Assembly: GCF_008107695.1 (NCBI RefSeq)
Contig: NZ_VIRG01000066.1
Location: 1,178,001-1,242,000 of the forward strand
Length of the DNA: 64,000 nt
Reading direction: 5' to 3'
From: Stappia sp. BW2
GTDB lineage: Bacteria; Pseudomonadota; Alphaproteobacteria; Rhizobiales; Stappiaceae
The translations under genes were made by a program, and so were the position numbers. Shown here one piece after another: positions 25,222-33,991 of this stretch. The notes beneath the pieces were generated by a model. That model worked only from the letters and a program-made list of their open reading frames with translations. It had not been told where the DNA came from and searched no databases. How positions within the stretch are numbered: position 1 is the stretch's first letter; each line of letters opens with the position of its first letter.

Positions 25222-26718
25222 TCAAAACCGCGGAATGTCTGGAAAGGGCAGCTGCCCCTTGTGAACGTGCATCTTGCCCAATTCCGCACAGCGGTGCAGC
25301 ACCGGAAAGACCTTGCCCGGATTAAGGAGATGCTTCTGGTCGAAGGCGCATTTGACACGCTGCTGCTGCTTCAGATCCGCTTCGGTGAACATATCCGTCA
25401 TCAGATCGCGCTTTTCGATGCCGACCCCATGCTCTCCGGTCAGAACGCCGCCGACCTCGACACACAGCCGCAGGATATCCGCTCCGAATGCCTCGGCTGC
25501 ATCCAGTTCACCGGGTTTGTTGGCATCGTAAAGGATCAGGGGGTGCAGGTTGCCGTCACCGGCATGAAAGACATTGGCGACGGCAAGCCCGTGTTTTACG
25601 GACAGTTCGCGCATACGGGCGAGGACCTTCGGCAGTTCGCGGCGCGGTATGGTGCCGTCCATGCAAAGATAGTCCGGCGAAATGCGGCCCACCGCCGGGA
25701 ACGCGGCCTTGCGGCCGGCCCAGAAGGTCATGCGCTCTTCCTCGCTCTGGGAAATGCGCACATGGCTGGCCCGATTGGCGTTGGCGATTTCTTCCACCCG
25801 TTCGATCAGGTAGTTCACCTCGCCTTCCGGACCGTCCAGTTCGACGATCAGCAAGGCCTCGACGTCGCGCGGATAGCCCGCATTGACGAAATCTTCTGCC
25901 GCGTGAATGGCAGGCTTGTCCATCATTTCCATGCCGCCCGGGATGATGCCGGCGGCAATGATGTCGGCCACGCAGCGGCCACCATCCTCGCTGGTGGGAA
26001 AGCCGATCAGAAGCGCCCGTGCGGTCTCGGGCTTTTGCAAGATCCGGACAGTCACTTCGGTCACGACCCCGAGCAGACCTTCCGATCCTGTCATCAGGGC
26101 CAGGAGGTCATAGCCTTCGCTGTCCAGATGCTTGCCCCCAAGGCGGATGACCTCACCGGTGACAAGCACCATTTCAAGCCCAAGGACGTTGTTGGTGGTC
26201 AGGCCATATTTCAGGCAGTGCACGCCACCGGAGTTCTCCGCGATGTTGCCTCCGATGGAACAGGCGATCTGCGACGAGGGATCGGGCGCGTAGTAGAAGC
26301 CTTCGTGCTCGACCGCGCGCGTGATGCCCAGATTGGTAACGCCGGGCTGAACAACGACGGCCCGGTTCTGATAGTCGATCTCAAGCACGCGGTTGAACTT
26401 CATCATCGACAGCAGAACACCGTCTTCCAGAGGAAGCGCACCGCCGGAGAGAGATGTGCCCGCGCCGCGCGGAACAACCTTCACATCATTATCGTGGCAA
26501 TATTTCAGGACCCTGGAGACCTGCTCGACCGTTTCCGGCAAAACGACGATCAGCGGCAATTGGCGGTAGGCCGTCAGCGCATCCGTCTCATAGGCGCGCA
26601 TTTCGCGTTCGTCATGGATCACCCCTTCTCCGGGCACGATCGCCTGAAGCGCGCTCAGGATTTCCTGGCGGCGGGCCAAAACGGCTTGATCGGGCGCGGG
26701 CATCGCAATGGCGGTCAC
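25222..26718 (-). CDS. glcD: Glycolate oxidase catalytic subunit GlcD
   Basis: A 498-residue flavoprotein with a PCMH FAD-binding domain (PRGAGTSLSGGALPLE, about residues 85-100; CSIGGNIAENSGGVHCLKYG, about 146-165) and a C-terminal FAD-oxidase domain with GEHGVGIEKRDLM and HLLNPGKVFP. It oxidises glycolate to glyoxylate. The start is a GTG at 26718, with AAGGAG eight bases upstream. Divergent from it is a LysR regulator that may control glcDE. D-lactate dehydrogenase is the main alternative, but glcE and glcF next to it favour glycolate. Confidence 0.92.
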   Translation of the reverse strand: MTAIAMPAPDQAVLARRQEILSALQAIVPGEGVIHDEREMRAYETDALTAYRQLPLIVVLPETVEQVSRVLKYCHDNDVKVVPRGAGTSLSGGALPLEDGVLLSMMKFNRVLEIDYQNRAVVVQPGVTNLGITRAVEHEGFYYAPDPSSQIACSIGGNIAENSGGVHCLKYGLTTNNVLGLEMVLVTGEVIRLGGKHLDSEGYDLLALMTGSEGLLGVVTEVTVRILQKPETARALLIGFPTSEDGGRCVADIIAAGIIPGGMEMMDKPAIHAAEDFVNAGYPRDVEALLIVELDGPEGEVNYLIERVEEIANANRASHVRISQSEEERMTFWAGRKAAFPAVGRISPDYLCMDGTIPRRELPKVLARMRELSVKHGLAVANVFHAGDGNLHPLILYDANKPGELDAAEAFGADILRLCVEVGGVLTGEHGVGIEKRDLMTDMFTEADLKQQQRVKCAFDQKHLLNPGKVFPVLHRCAELGKMHVHKGQLPFPDIPRF

Positions 26719-26872
26719 GAATTGAACTCCTTCTGCTTATTATACGCTGATCCAATCGATTTGGCCTTGCGTAACATGCGTTGGCAGTGAAATGCCCTTG
26801 CACAAGTCTGGCAAGGTTCGTGCCCTGGAAAAACGACCGGCAAATACTAATTGTGTTTCTGAGAGATTGAAA

Positions 26873-27817
26873 ATGAGCAATCTGACCGACATGGAGATTT
26901 TCGCAAGGGTGGTGAGTGCCGGCAGCATGTCGGCAGCCGGCCGCGAAATGAGCCTGTCGCCCGCAGTCGTTTCCAAGCGCATCCGGCGGTTGGAGGAAAA
27001 ACTCGGCACGAGGCTGCTCCAACGTACGACGCGCCAGATCGCCATGACGGAGGCCGGCCAAGGCTTTTACGAACGCGTGGTGGCCATTCTCGCCTCCGTT
27101 GAAGAAGCCGAATCATTCGTTTCACGCGGGTCGGCCAAGGCGCGTGGCAATTTGAAGGTGGCGGTGCCGACATCCTTCGGCCGCCTGCACATTGCCCCTC
27201 ACCTCGGCAAATTCCTGGCGGAAAACACCGACCTTTCAGTCAATCTGGATCTATCCGACGACTTTGTCGACATCGTCGGCGACGGGTACGATCTTGCCAT
27301 CCGCATTGCGGAACTCTCCGATTCCAGCCTCGTTGCCCGGCGCCTTGCACCCGTCCACCGTGTGCTGTGCGCGAGCCCGGCCTATCTGGAAAAATACGGC
27401 ACGCCCAACAGCATCGAGGATCTCGTTGCCAATCATGTGACCATGGCCGCGACCAGTCAGGATCCGTGGCGGCTTGCAGGGCCGGACGGCATCGAGACGG
27501 TTCGCACACAGGCCCCGATCAAGACCAATTCCAACGAGGTCGTGCGTGAATGCCTGTTGGCGGGCGTCGGTGTTGCGCTTCGCTCCACATGGGACGTCGG
27601 CCCGGAACTGCGGGAAGGCAAACTGCAGATCCTGCTGCCCGAATACCGGGCCTCGAAGGACGTCGGGCTTTACGCTGTCTATCCCAGCCGCCAGTTCCTG
27701 CCGGCAAAGGTGCGTGTTTTCATCGATTTTCTGGCCAGTCTCTATGGCTCTTCGCCCTATTGGGACGATGGGTTGGAGGACTGGTTGCGCCTGCCGAGCA
27801 GCGCTCGCGCAAGCTGA
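26873..27817 (+). CDS. LysR family regulator, divergent from glcD
   Basis: A 314-residue LysR regulator. The N-terminal HTH covers residues 1-60 (MEIFARVVSAGSMSAAGREM, VVSKRIRRLEEKLGTRLLQRTTR). A LysR substrate-binding domain runs from about residue 90 to 295. The sequence belongs to the large DsdC/AaeR-like branch (RTTRQIAMTEAGQGFYER). Its position, divergent from glcD with 154 bases between, suggests it regulates glycolate oxidation; classical GlcC regulators are GntR type. The ATG at 26873 has GAGAG upstream; an upstream frame start lacks signals. Confidence 0.85.
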   Translation: MSNLTDMEIFARVVSAGSMSAAGREMSLSPAVVSKRIRRLEEKLGTRLLQRTTRQIAMTEAGQGFYERVVAILASVEEAESFVSRGSAKARGNLKVAVPTSFGRLHIAPHLGKFLAENTDLSVNLDLSDDFVDIVGDGYDLAIRIAELSDSSLVARRLAPVHRVLCASPAYLEKYGTPNSIEDLVANHVTMAATSQDPWRLAGPDGIETVRTQAPIKTNSNEVVRECLLAGVGVALRSTWDVGPELREGKLQILLPEYRASKDVGLYAVYPSRQFLPAKVRVFIDFLASLYGSSPYWDDGLEDWLRLPSSARAS

Positions 27818-27960
27818 CGCCGCAATCGGGCACGAGATACCCCTTCAGATTGATTGCATGTCGCCCCGGCTGGGGATGCGACGGTCCGTCACTTGCATCA
27901 ACGCGCAACATCCTGTTCTGTTGCAGTGGGTTAAGAACACCCAAACTGAGGGAGATACAC

Positions 27961-28356
27961 ATGCAGCGACTGCTGATGATCGCCGGAACTGCGCTTCTGG
28001 CCCTGACCGTTCAGGCTAGCGCCGATGGCGACCCTGCCAAGGGTGAAAAAGTTTTCAAGAAATGCGCAGCGTGCCACGCTGTTGGTCCTGACGCCAAAAA
28101 CAAGGTGGGTCCGGAACTGAACGGCATTGTTGGCCGGAAGTGGGGCGTGGTGGATGGCTACAAATATTCCGCCAACCTGCTTGAACTGGCCGATGGCAAG
28201 GTGTGGGACGTCGAAACGCTCGATGCGTACCTGACCAAGCCGAAGGCCATGATTCCAAAGGGCAAGATGGCGTTTGCCGGTCTGAAAAAGGAAAAAGACC
28301 GTGAAAACGTCATCGCTTACCTGAACCAGTACAACGAAGACGGTTCCACCAAGTAA
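27961..28356 (+). CDS. Periplasmic cytochrome c (class I, c2-like)
   Basis: A 131-residue precursor with a signal peptide cleaved near QASA (residue 20). The haem site is CAACH (residues 37-41), and the Met ligand is in PKGKMAFAG (about 102-110). GPELNGIVGRKWG is the conserved loop of cytochrome c2. It carries electrons between respiratory complexes in the periplasm. GAGGGAGATACAC precedes the ATG. A terminator follows, so the gene is monocistronic. Confidence 0.92.
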   Translation: MQRLLMIAGTALLALTVQASADGDPAKGEKVFKKCAACHAVGPDAKNKVGPELNGIVGRKWGVVDGYKYSANLLELADGKVWDVETLDAYLTKPKAMIPKGKMAFAGLKKEKDRENVIAYLNQYNEDGSTK

Positions 28357-28379
28357 GCATTTTCTGCTGAACGACAACG

Positions 28380-28404
28380 AGGCCGGGGCGACCCGGCCTT
28401 TTTG
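28380..28404 (+). terminator. Intrinsic terminator after cytochrome c gene
   Basis: Stem AGGCCGGG / CCCGGCCT around GCGA, followed by TTTTT. It lies 24 bases after the stop. Confidence 0.9.
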
Positions 28405-28500
28405 CTGTCTGGCACTTTGATGATCAAGAATATCTCTACCCGTCGCAGCGGACACAGCCGGACCATGAGAGACTGACATGAGCGCAGTCTCGTTTAAGTG

Positions 28501-29799
28501 TCAGTGCTCGCCGTGTTGCTGGCGGATACGTTTGACCGTCCACCAGATCACCAGCACGACCAGCGGCACGGATATGCCGGTCATCACGTTTGGATCCGGC
28601 AGCGGCAGGCCGGTTTTCTTGGCGGCTTTCGCGAGATAGGAAATCAGACCGACCACATAGTAGCTCACCGCCGCGACGGACAGGCCCTCCACAGTCTGCT
28701 GCAGGCGTAGCTGAAGGTCTGCACGCCGGTCCATCGATTCCAGCAGCGAGCGGTTCTGTTCTTCCAGTTCGACATCCACCCGGGTGCGCAGAAGGGTGGT
28801 GGCTCGTGCCAGCTTGCGCGAAAGCATCGCCTGACGGTCTTCGATCGCCTGGCAGGTGCGCATGGCCGGCGCAAGACGGCGAACAAGGAAGGACGCCATG
28901 GACAGTTCACCCGGCGCCGCTTCTTCATGCAGGGTTTCCAGCCGTGCCCGCACGATCTGGTCATAAGCACGACTCGCCCCGAACCGGAACGTGCTGGCAG
29001 TCGCGCCAGCCTCCAGCGCCGCGGCAAGACCAGACAGTTTGTCCAGGAGTTCCTGGTTGGCGCCCAGTGCGGAAGTCTCCTGCATCTGTCCGGTCAGTTC
29101 CGCGAGTTCGATCTCGAAACGCCGGATGTCCGGTTGCAGTTTCGTTGCCTCGAATAGGCCCAGCATCGCCAGTGTGCGGTAGGTCTCCACCTCCAGAAGC
29201 CGCTGGACAACCGCGCCGGACTGGACGTCGCTCAAGGTGCGGTTACAGACCAGAAGCCGTGTCAGGCCATCGCCATCCTGCCGGAAGTCGGTCGCCACCA
29301 TGGCGGCGCCGTCTTCCAGATTGGAGACCGTCAGGCTGCCTTCATCGAACTGGGTTCGCCATTCCTTGCCCTCGTCGCCGCCACGCAGTTCCAGCCTGAC
29401 GGCGACCAACAGATCGCCAGGAGCGTGGAACGCGGCGCCAAAGGGGTGGTTGATCGGCACCTGCCCAAAAATCGTTTCTTCGTGGGCGGTGCCGTCCCAG
29501 GTGTAGGTGGTGAATTCCGCGTGCTGTTCCCAGCTCAAGGTGCCACCGCCGAAATTGACCGTATGATGCCGGGCACCAGGCGCAGGCCCATGACCGCCAC
29601 GGGAAATGCAGAACTCGGACAGCCAGGCATGATCGCGGGCAGCTTCTTCGACATCGGTCAGGAATGCGTAGTGAAGCACCGTTCGAGGACAGGGCAGCGC
29701 GCGAAACGGCCGCGCATGGACCTCTCCCAGCACCTTTTCCCTGAGTTGAGACGTGCGAAAGGATGGAAAGGCAGACCCGTTTTCTGATCCCTGATCCAA
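28501..29799 (-). CDS. DUF3422 family membrane-anchored protein
   Basis: A 432-residue protein. The N-terminal half (EVHARPFRALPCPRTVLH, ISRGGHGPAPGARHH, FGGGTLSWEQHAEFTTY) matches DUF3422, and the C-terminus has two predicted membrane helices (about residues 375-425). Length and motif order fit the family. Function is unknown; it is widespread in proteobacteria. The start is a TTG at 29799, for which no strong ribosome-binding site is visible. It is divergent from the lactate regulator gene. Confidence 0.8.
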   Translation of the reverse strand: MDQGSENGSAFPSFRTSQLREKVLGEVHARPFRALPCPRTVLHYAFLTDVEEAARDHAWLSEFCISRGGHGPAPGARHHTVNFGGGTLSWEQHAEFTTYTWDGTAHEETIFGQVPINHPFGAAFHAPGDLLVAVRLELRGGDEGKEWRTQFDEGSLTVSNLEDGAAMVATDFRQDGDGLTRLLVCNRTLSDVQSGAVVQRLLEVETYRTLAMLGLFEATKLQPDIRRFEIELAELTGQMQETSALGANQELLDKLSGLAAALEAGATASTFRFGASRAYDQIVRARLETLHEEAAPGELSMASFLVRRLAPAMRTCQAIEDRQAMLSRKLARATTLLRTRVDVELEEQNRSLLESMDRRADLQLRLQQTVEGLSVAAVSYYVVGLISYLAKAAKKTGLPLPDPNVMTGISVPLVVLVIWWTVKRIRQQHGEH

Positions 29800-29923
29800 G
29801 GAGCAACCCCAACTTTGGCAGTGTTCTGTCTGTCTAACTTTCCGCTAAGGGAGGGCGAAAACCAACCGGCATTTTTGACGCAGCCACCAAACGCGGAACT
29901 GGAGCGACATTTCGGCAACAAAT

Positions 29924-29948
29924 AATTGGACAAAAAAATTGACCAATT
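29924..29948. promoter_or_regulatory. GntR (LldR/FadR-type) operator candidate
   Basis: Inverted arms AATTGG and CCAATT separated by 13 bases, ending TTGACCAATT. FadR-subfamily regulators such as LldR bind AATTGGT/ACCAATT-like arms. It lies 46 bases upstream of the GntR gene. Confidence 0.5.
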
Positions 29949-29994
29949 CTGCAAGCGGCGCTAATTTTCGCCCCAGCAAAGGAGTGGCAGCGGC

Positions 29995-30762
29995 ATGTTT
30001 CAGCCGGTCGATCATCAGAAAACAGCGAATGCCGTCGTGGAGCAGATCGAGGATCTGATCCTGAAGGGCGTTCTGCAATCCGGTGACAGACTGCCTGCCG
30101 AGCGTGACCTTGCCGACCAGATGGACGTGTCCCGGCCTGTGCTGCGCGATGCGTTGAAAACGCTTGAAGACCGGGAGCTGATCTCCTCACGCCGGGGCGG
30201 CGGCACTTATGTTGCCGACCTCATCGGCCCAATCTTTTCCGAAGCGGTGATCCAGCTGATTGCCCGGCATCCGGACGCGGTGAACGATTATTTCGAGTTC
30301 CGGCGTGGTATCGAAAGCCAGGCGGCGGCCCTTGCGGCTGATCGGGCTGCCCCTTCCGACCTTGCAAGGCTTCAGGACATTGTCCGCCAGATGCAGGAAG
30401 CGCACGACAGTGAGGACCTGCCTGCGGAGAGCCGGCTGGACGTTGCCTTCCATCACGCGGTTGGCGAAGCGGCCCACAATGTGGTGATGCTGCACACCCT
30501 CCGCTCTTGCTACCGGCTTCTGGAAAACGGCGTGTTCTACAACCGCGGCCGGCTTTATCACCACCCTACGGCGCGCATTGAGCTGCTGCTGCAGCACAAG
30601 GCCATTGCCGGCGCCATTCAGACCGGGGATGCCGACCGCGCGCGGCAAGCCTCGGAGGACCATATCGACTATGTGCGCGGCACCCTTGCCGAAACGAAGG
30701 ATCTGGACCGGCGCGAACAGCTTGCCGGCCTGAGACGGACCAGAAAACCGGCTCGCTCGTGA
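29995..30762 (+). CDS. GntR/FadR family regulator (LldR-like)
   Basis: A 255-residue regulator. The winged HTH is at residues about 12-75 (GDRLPAERDLADQMDVSRPVLRDALKTLEDRELI, with the typical GntR spacing) and an FCD ligand domain at about 95-220, containing a metal-binding Asp and His set (LDVAFHHAVGEAAHN, Q-H-K-A-I). It overlaps the start of lldD (GTG frame) and is directly upstream of it. This makes a lactate-responsive repressor the most likely role. A candidate operator lies upstream. Confidence 0.85.
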   Translation: MFQPVDHQKTANAVVEQIEDLILKGVLQSGDRLPAERDLADQMDVSRPVLRDALKTLEDRELISSRRGGGTYVADLIGPIFSEAVIQLIARHPDAVNDYFEFRRGIESQAAALAADRAAPSDLARLQDIVRQMQEAHDSEDLPAESRLDVAFHHAVGEAAHNVVMLHTLRSCYRLLENGVFYNRGRLYHHPTARIELLLQHKAIAGAIQTGDADRARQASEDHIDYVRGTLAETKDLDRREQLAGLRRTRKPARS

Positions 30763-30779
30763 GCCTCAGGAGGAAATCG

Positions 30780-31916
30780 ATGACTGTTGTGACCGATGTT
30801 GCCGATATGCAGGCCCTGGCCCGTCGCCGGGTGCCGAAGATGTTTTACGACTATGCGGATACGGGCTCCTGGACGCAAAGCACCTACCGGGAAAACGAAG
30901 CAGCGCTTCAACGTCAGAAGCTGCGGCAGCGCGTGGCTTGCAACATCGACAACCGCTCGCTCAAGACCACGATGGCCGGCCAGGATGTTACCATGCCGGT
31001 TGCCCTTGCGCCTGTGGGTCTGACCGGGATGCAGCACGCCGACGGTGAAATTCTCGCCGCGCAGGCCGCCGAGGAGTTTGGCGTGCCCTTCACGCTCTCC
31101 ACCATGAGCGTCTGCTCCATCGAGGATGTTGCAGAGAACACCAAGAACCCGTTCTGGTTCCAGCTTTACGTGATGCGCGACCGGGGCTTTTCGGAAAACC
31201 TGATGCATCGTGCAACGGATGCCGGCTGTTCCGCACTCGTGCTCACGCTCGACCTTCAGGTGCTGGGCCAGCGGCACAAGGACCTGAAGAACGGCCTGTC
31301 CACGCCGCCCAAGCCCAAGCCGCACGTGCTTATGGACCTTGCCTTCAAACCACGCTGGTGCTGGAACATGATGCAGACCAAGCGCCGTCAGTTCGGCAAC
31401 ATCCATGGCCATGTGTCCGGCGTCGGCGACATGACCTCGCTTGCGGAATGGACCAACAGCCAGTTCGATCCGACCCTCGACTGGTCTTCAGTGGAATGGG
31501 TGAAGTCCCACTGGAAGCGCAAACTGATCCTCAAGGGCATCAACGATGTGGAGGATGCGAAGATCGCGGCCGACGTCGGCGCCGATGCAATCGTCGTCTC
31601 CAACCATGGCGGCCGTCAGCTCGACGGGGCTCTTGCATCCTATGAAGTGCTTCAGGACATCGTTGACGCGGTCGGTGACAAGATCGAAGTGCATTTCGAC
31701 AGCGGCATCCGGTCTGGTCAGGACATCTTCAAGGCCATCGCGATGGGCGCGAAAAGCACCTACATCGGTCGTGCCTTCATCTATGGCCTCGGTGCCATGG
31801 GCAAGGAAGGCGTCACCAAGGTGCTGCAGATGATGCACAAGGAACTGGACGTCACCATGGGACTGTGCGGCGAAACCGACATCAAAAAGGTTGGCCGCCA
31901 CAACCTGGTGCTCTGA
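30780..31916 (+). CDS. lldD: FMN-dependent L-lactate dehydrogenase / alpha-hydroxy acid oxidase
   Basis: A 378-residue FMN enzyme of the LldD/glycolate oxidase family. Motifs include PKMFYDYADTGSW (N-terminal), PVALAPVGLTGMQH, the FMN/active-site segment VVSNHGGRQLDGALAS with the catalytic His and Arg, and HFDSGIRSGQDIFKAIAMGA near the C-terminus. It oxidises L-lactate to pyruvate and feeds the quinone pool. AGGAGG precedes the ATG at 30780 by six bases, so this start is firm. It follows the GntR regulator in one operon and ends four bases before the convergent AraC stop. Confidence 0.92.
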   Translation: MTVVTDVADMQALARRRVPKMFYDYADTGSWTQSTYRENEAALQRQKLRQRVACNIDNRSLKTTMAGQDVTMPVALAPVGLTGMQHADGEILAAQAAEEFGVPFTLSTMSVCSIEDVAENTKNPFWFQLYVMRDRGFSENLMHRATDAGCSALVLTLDLQVLGQRHKDLKNGLSTPPKPKPHVLMDLAFKPRWCWNMMQTKRRQFGNIHGHVSGVGDMTSLAEWTNSQFDPTLDWSSVEWVKSHWKRKLILKGINDVEDAKIAADVGADAIVVSNHGGRQLDGALASYEVLQDIVDAVGDKIEVHFDSGIRSGQDIFKAIAMGAKSTYIGRAFIYGLGAMGKEGVTKVLQMMHKELDVTMGLCGETDIKKVGRHNLVL

Positions 31917-31920
31917 GCGA

Positions 31921-32724
31921 TTACCTGTTGCCCGGGCGCGCGATCTTCGAAGGGCTGATCCCCAGGCGCGTCCGGAAACTTTCCGTCATGTGGCTTTGCG
32001 ACGAGAAGCCAGAGCTGAGGGCGATTTCCGAAAGCGACATGCCGGCGGAAGCGATGAGCGCCCGGGCGCGCTGCAGCCGCCGGCTGACGATATAATCATA
32101 GGGCGACTGCCCGCAGTAAGCCGAGAAGGCCCGGCTCAGGAAACTGGCAGAAACGCCGATTTCCGCGGCCAGACCGGCAACGGTCAGGTTGGACCCGAGA
32201 TCGGCCTCGATCTTCTCCGTCACCGTTCGAAAGCGATGGCTGGTCATCCATCTGGCCGCCTTGTTCGGGTGTTGCGGCCTTTGCACCGCCTCGGCCAGGC
32301 AGACGATACATGTCTCGGTTTCGAGTTGGCCGGGTGTTGCATCCGACAACAGCCACATGCGCAATCTGCTCGCGGCCCTGAAGGCGGACTTCGACTGAAT
32401 GTTGGTCCGATAGCAATCCCCCGCCAGACCGAGACGGCCACCGCTGAGCAAGAGATATTCACCGCCACCGTCTGACCGGGAACGGATATCACAGCCTGCG
32501 GGCGTGACAGCCAGAGTATTGGGCAAGCGCACGAAATCTTCCAGGCGGTCCGAACCGACGGCGTGGCTGCCCCTTTGCACATCGAATGCGAAACCGATGG
32601 TCTCCGCGTCGGCCACAAAGCCGACATCGTAGGCAGCAGCCGGCAGCAGGCCAAGCCTGTATCCGGCCATCTCACGGCCTTGGGACGCCGGCCCCTGAGA
32701 AGTATGAACGGTGTGCGGTTGCAT
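31921..32724 (-). CDS. AraC family transcription regulator
   Basis: A 267-residue AraC protein. The C-terminal double HTH covers about residues 165-262 (LTVAGLAAEIGVSASFLSRAFSAYCG and LSEIALSSGFSSQSHMTESFRTRLG with the family signature). The N-terminal 150 residues are a cupin-like ligand domain, as in AraC regulators of sugar or amino acid genes. The ATG at 32724 is preferred to a GTG 11 codons upstream. It is divergent from a PLP dehydratase gene, which may be its target, and converges on lldD. Confidence 0.85.
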   Translation of the reverse strand: MQPHTVHTSQGPASQGREMAGYRLGLLPAAAYDVGFVADAETIGFAFDVQRGSHAVGSDRLEDFVRLPNTLAVTPAGCDIRSRSDGGGEYLLLSGGRLGLAGDCYRTNIQSKSAFRAASRLRMWLLSDATPGQLETETCIVCLAEAVQRPQHPNKAARWMTSHRFRTVTEKIEADLGSNLTVAGLAAEIGVSASFLSRAFSAYCGQSPYDYIVSRRLQRARALIASAGMSLSEIALSSGFSSQSHMTESFRTRLGISPSKIARPGNR

Positions 32725-32853
32725 GGTGGGCAAACCTGACCCAGGAACGCATGCCACGCAAGCTTGAAAAGGTTCAGGATCCTGAAAGACAGGTGCGTCA
32801 GCGAAAGTATACTCACGGCAAACTCAAACGATGAACCGGACCCGACCTGTCAC

Positions 32854-33831
32854 ATGCCCCCTCTCTTTACTCTGGAAGACCTTGAAGCCGCTTTTCCGAT
32901 CGTGCGCCAACTGGTGCCGGAAACACCAAGTTATGTCTGGCCGCTGCTGACAGAGCGTTTCGGGCTGGAGATCGCGGTGAAACACGAGAACCACACGCCC
33001 ATCGGGGCCTTCAAGGCTAGAAGCTCCATCGTCTATATCCAGAAACATATCGAAGAGCATGGCCGCCCGAAGGGCGTGGTCACCGCGACCCGGGGAAACC
33101 ACGGTCAGTCGATGGCGCTGGCCGCCCGCACGCTCGGCCTGCCCGCCACAATCGTGGTGCCGGAAGGCAATGCCCAGGGCAAGAACCGGGCGATGAAGGC
33201 CTTCGGCGCGGATCTCGTGGTCGATGGCCGGGATTTCGACATTTCCCGGCGGACCGCTGAACGGCTGGCCAGCGAAAGCGGCTTCCTGATGGTGCCGAGC
33301 TTTCACAAGAACATTGTTCTGGGCGTTGCCACCTATGCGGTGGAATTCTTCCAGATGCATGGCAATCTCGACGTGGTCTATGTTCCCGTCGGCATGGGCT
33401 CGGGTGCTTGCGGGCTGATCACGGTGCGCGATCTGCTGGGTCTGAAAACCGAAATCGTTCCGGTCGTCACGGAAAAGGCCCCCGCCTACCGGCTTTCCAT
33501 GGAGGCGGGAAAAATCGTCACCACGGAGACCGCGGCAACATTCGCTGACGGCATGGCCTGCCGGGAGCCCTTGCAAGCGGCGCTGGACATTCTGCAAAAT
33601 GGAACCGACCGGGTAGCGACGGTCACGGATGACGAGATTGCCGCAGCCATCCGCATCCTGTTTGCCGACACGCATAATCTTGCCGAAGGCGCGGGCGCCG
33701 CTGCCCTCGCCGCTCTTATGCAGGATGCGCCAAAGCTGCAAGGCAAGAAGGCCGGCATCATTCTGTCGGGAGGCAACCTGGACGAAACGGCAATGCAGAC
33801 GGTTCTGACCGGCGGAACGCCGATGGTGTGA
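32854..33831 (+). CDS. PLP-dependent threonine/serine dehydratase-like enzyme
   Basis: A 325-residue fold-type II PLP enzyme. The Schiff-base lysine is in TPIGAFKARSS (Lys about 54), the glycine-rich phosphate loop is VPVGMGSGACG (about 175-185), and the Ser/Gly motif SGGNLD is near the C-terminus. This matches threonine or serine dehydratases without the C-terminal ACT domain, including EutB-type hydroxyectoine dehydratases. It deaminates a hydroxy amino acid to a 2-oxoacid. Divergent AraC regulator gene next to it. No other ectoine genes are present, so the precise substrate is open. Confidence 0.85.
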   Translation: MPPLFTLEDLEAAFPIVRQLVPETPSYVWPLLTERFGLEIAVKHENHTPIGAFKARSSIVYIQKHIEEHGRPKGVVTATRGNHGQSMALAARTLGLPATIVVPEGNAQGKNRAMKAFGADLVVDGRDFDISRRTAERLASESGFLMVPSFHKNIVLGVATYAVEFFQMHGNLDVVYVPVGMGSGACGLITVRDLLGLKTEIVPVVTEKAPAYRLSMEAGKIVTTETAATFADGMACREPLQAALDILQNGTDRVATVTDDEIAAAIRILFADTHNLAEGAGAAALAALMQDAPKLQGKKAGIILSGGNLDETAMQTVLTGGTPMV

Positions 33832-33915
33832 AGATCATGCGCTCAGAGGCAACGCTGGCTTCTTGCAATGCGCCGAGGCGCGTTCGCAATGCAACGTGGC
33901 CTGGCCGAAGACTGG

Positions 33916-33949
33916 ATCCCGGTCTTGCCGCTTTGCGGCAAACCGGGAT
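33916..33949. repeat. Palindromic hairpin in a convergent gap
   Basis: ATCCCGGT, C, TTGCCGC, loop TTT, GCGGCAA, ACCGGGAT form a 15-bp stem with one bulge. It lies between the dehydratase and amidotransferase stops and resembles a dispersed alphaproteobacterial palindrome that could end both transcripts. Confidence 0.65.
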
Positions 33950-33991
33950 GACAACGTTCGGGGCCGCCCCGGCCTGGGAGCGCGGAAGGGC

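Noticed and set aside
24556..26790. A 744-codon plus-strand frame opposite glcD and glcE
   Set aside because: Antisense shadow of two well-supported flavoprotein genes.
28417..28427. TTGATGATCAA as an FNR box
   Set aside because: The arms are too close; the FNR/FixK pattern needs TTGA-N6-TCAA.
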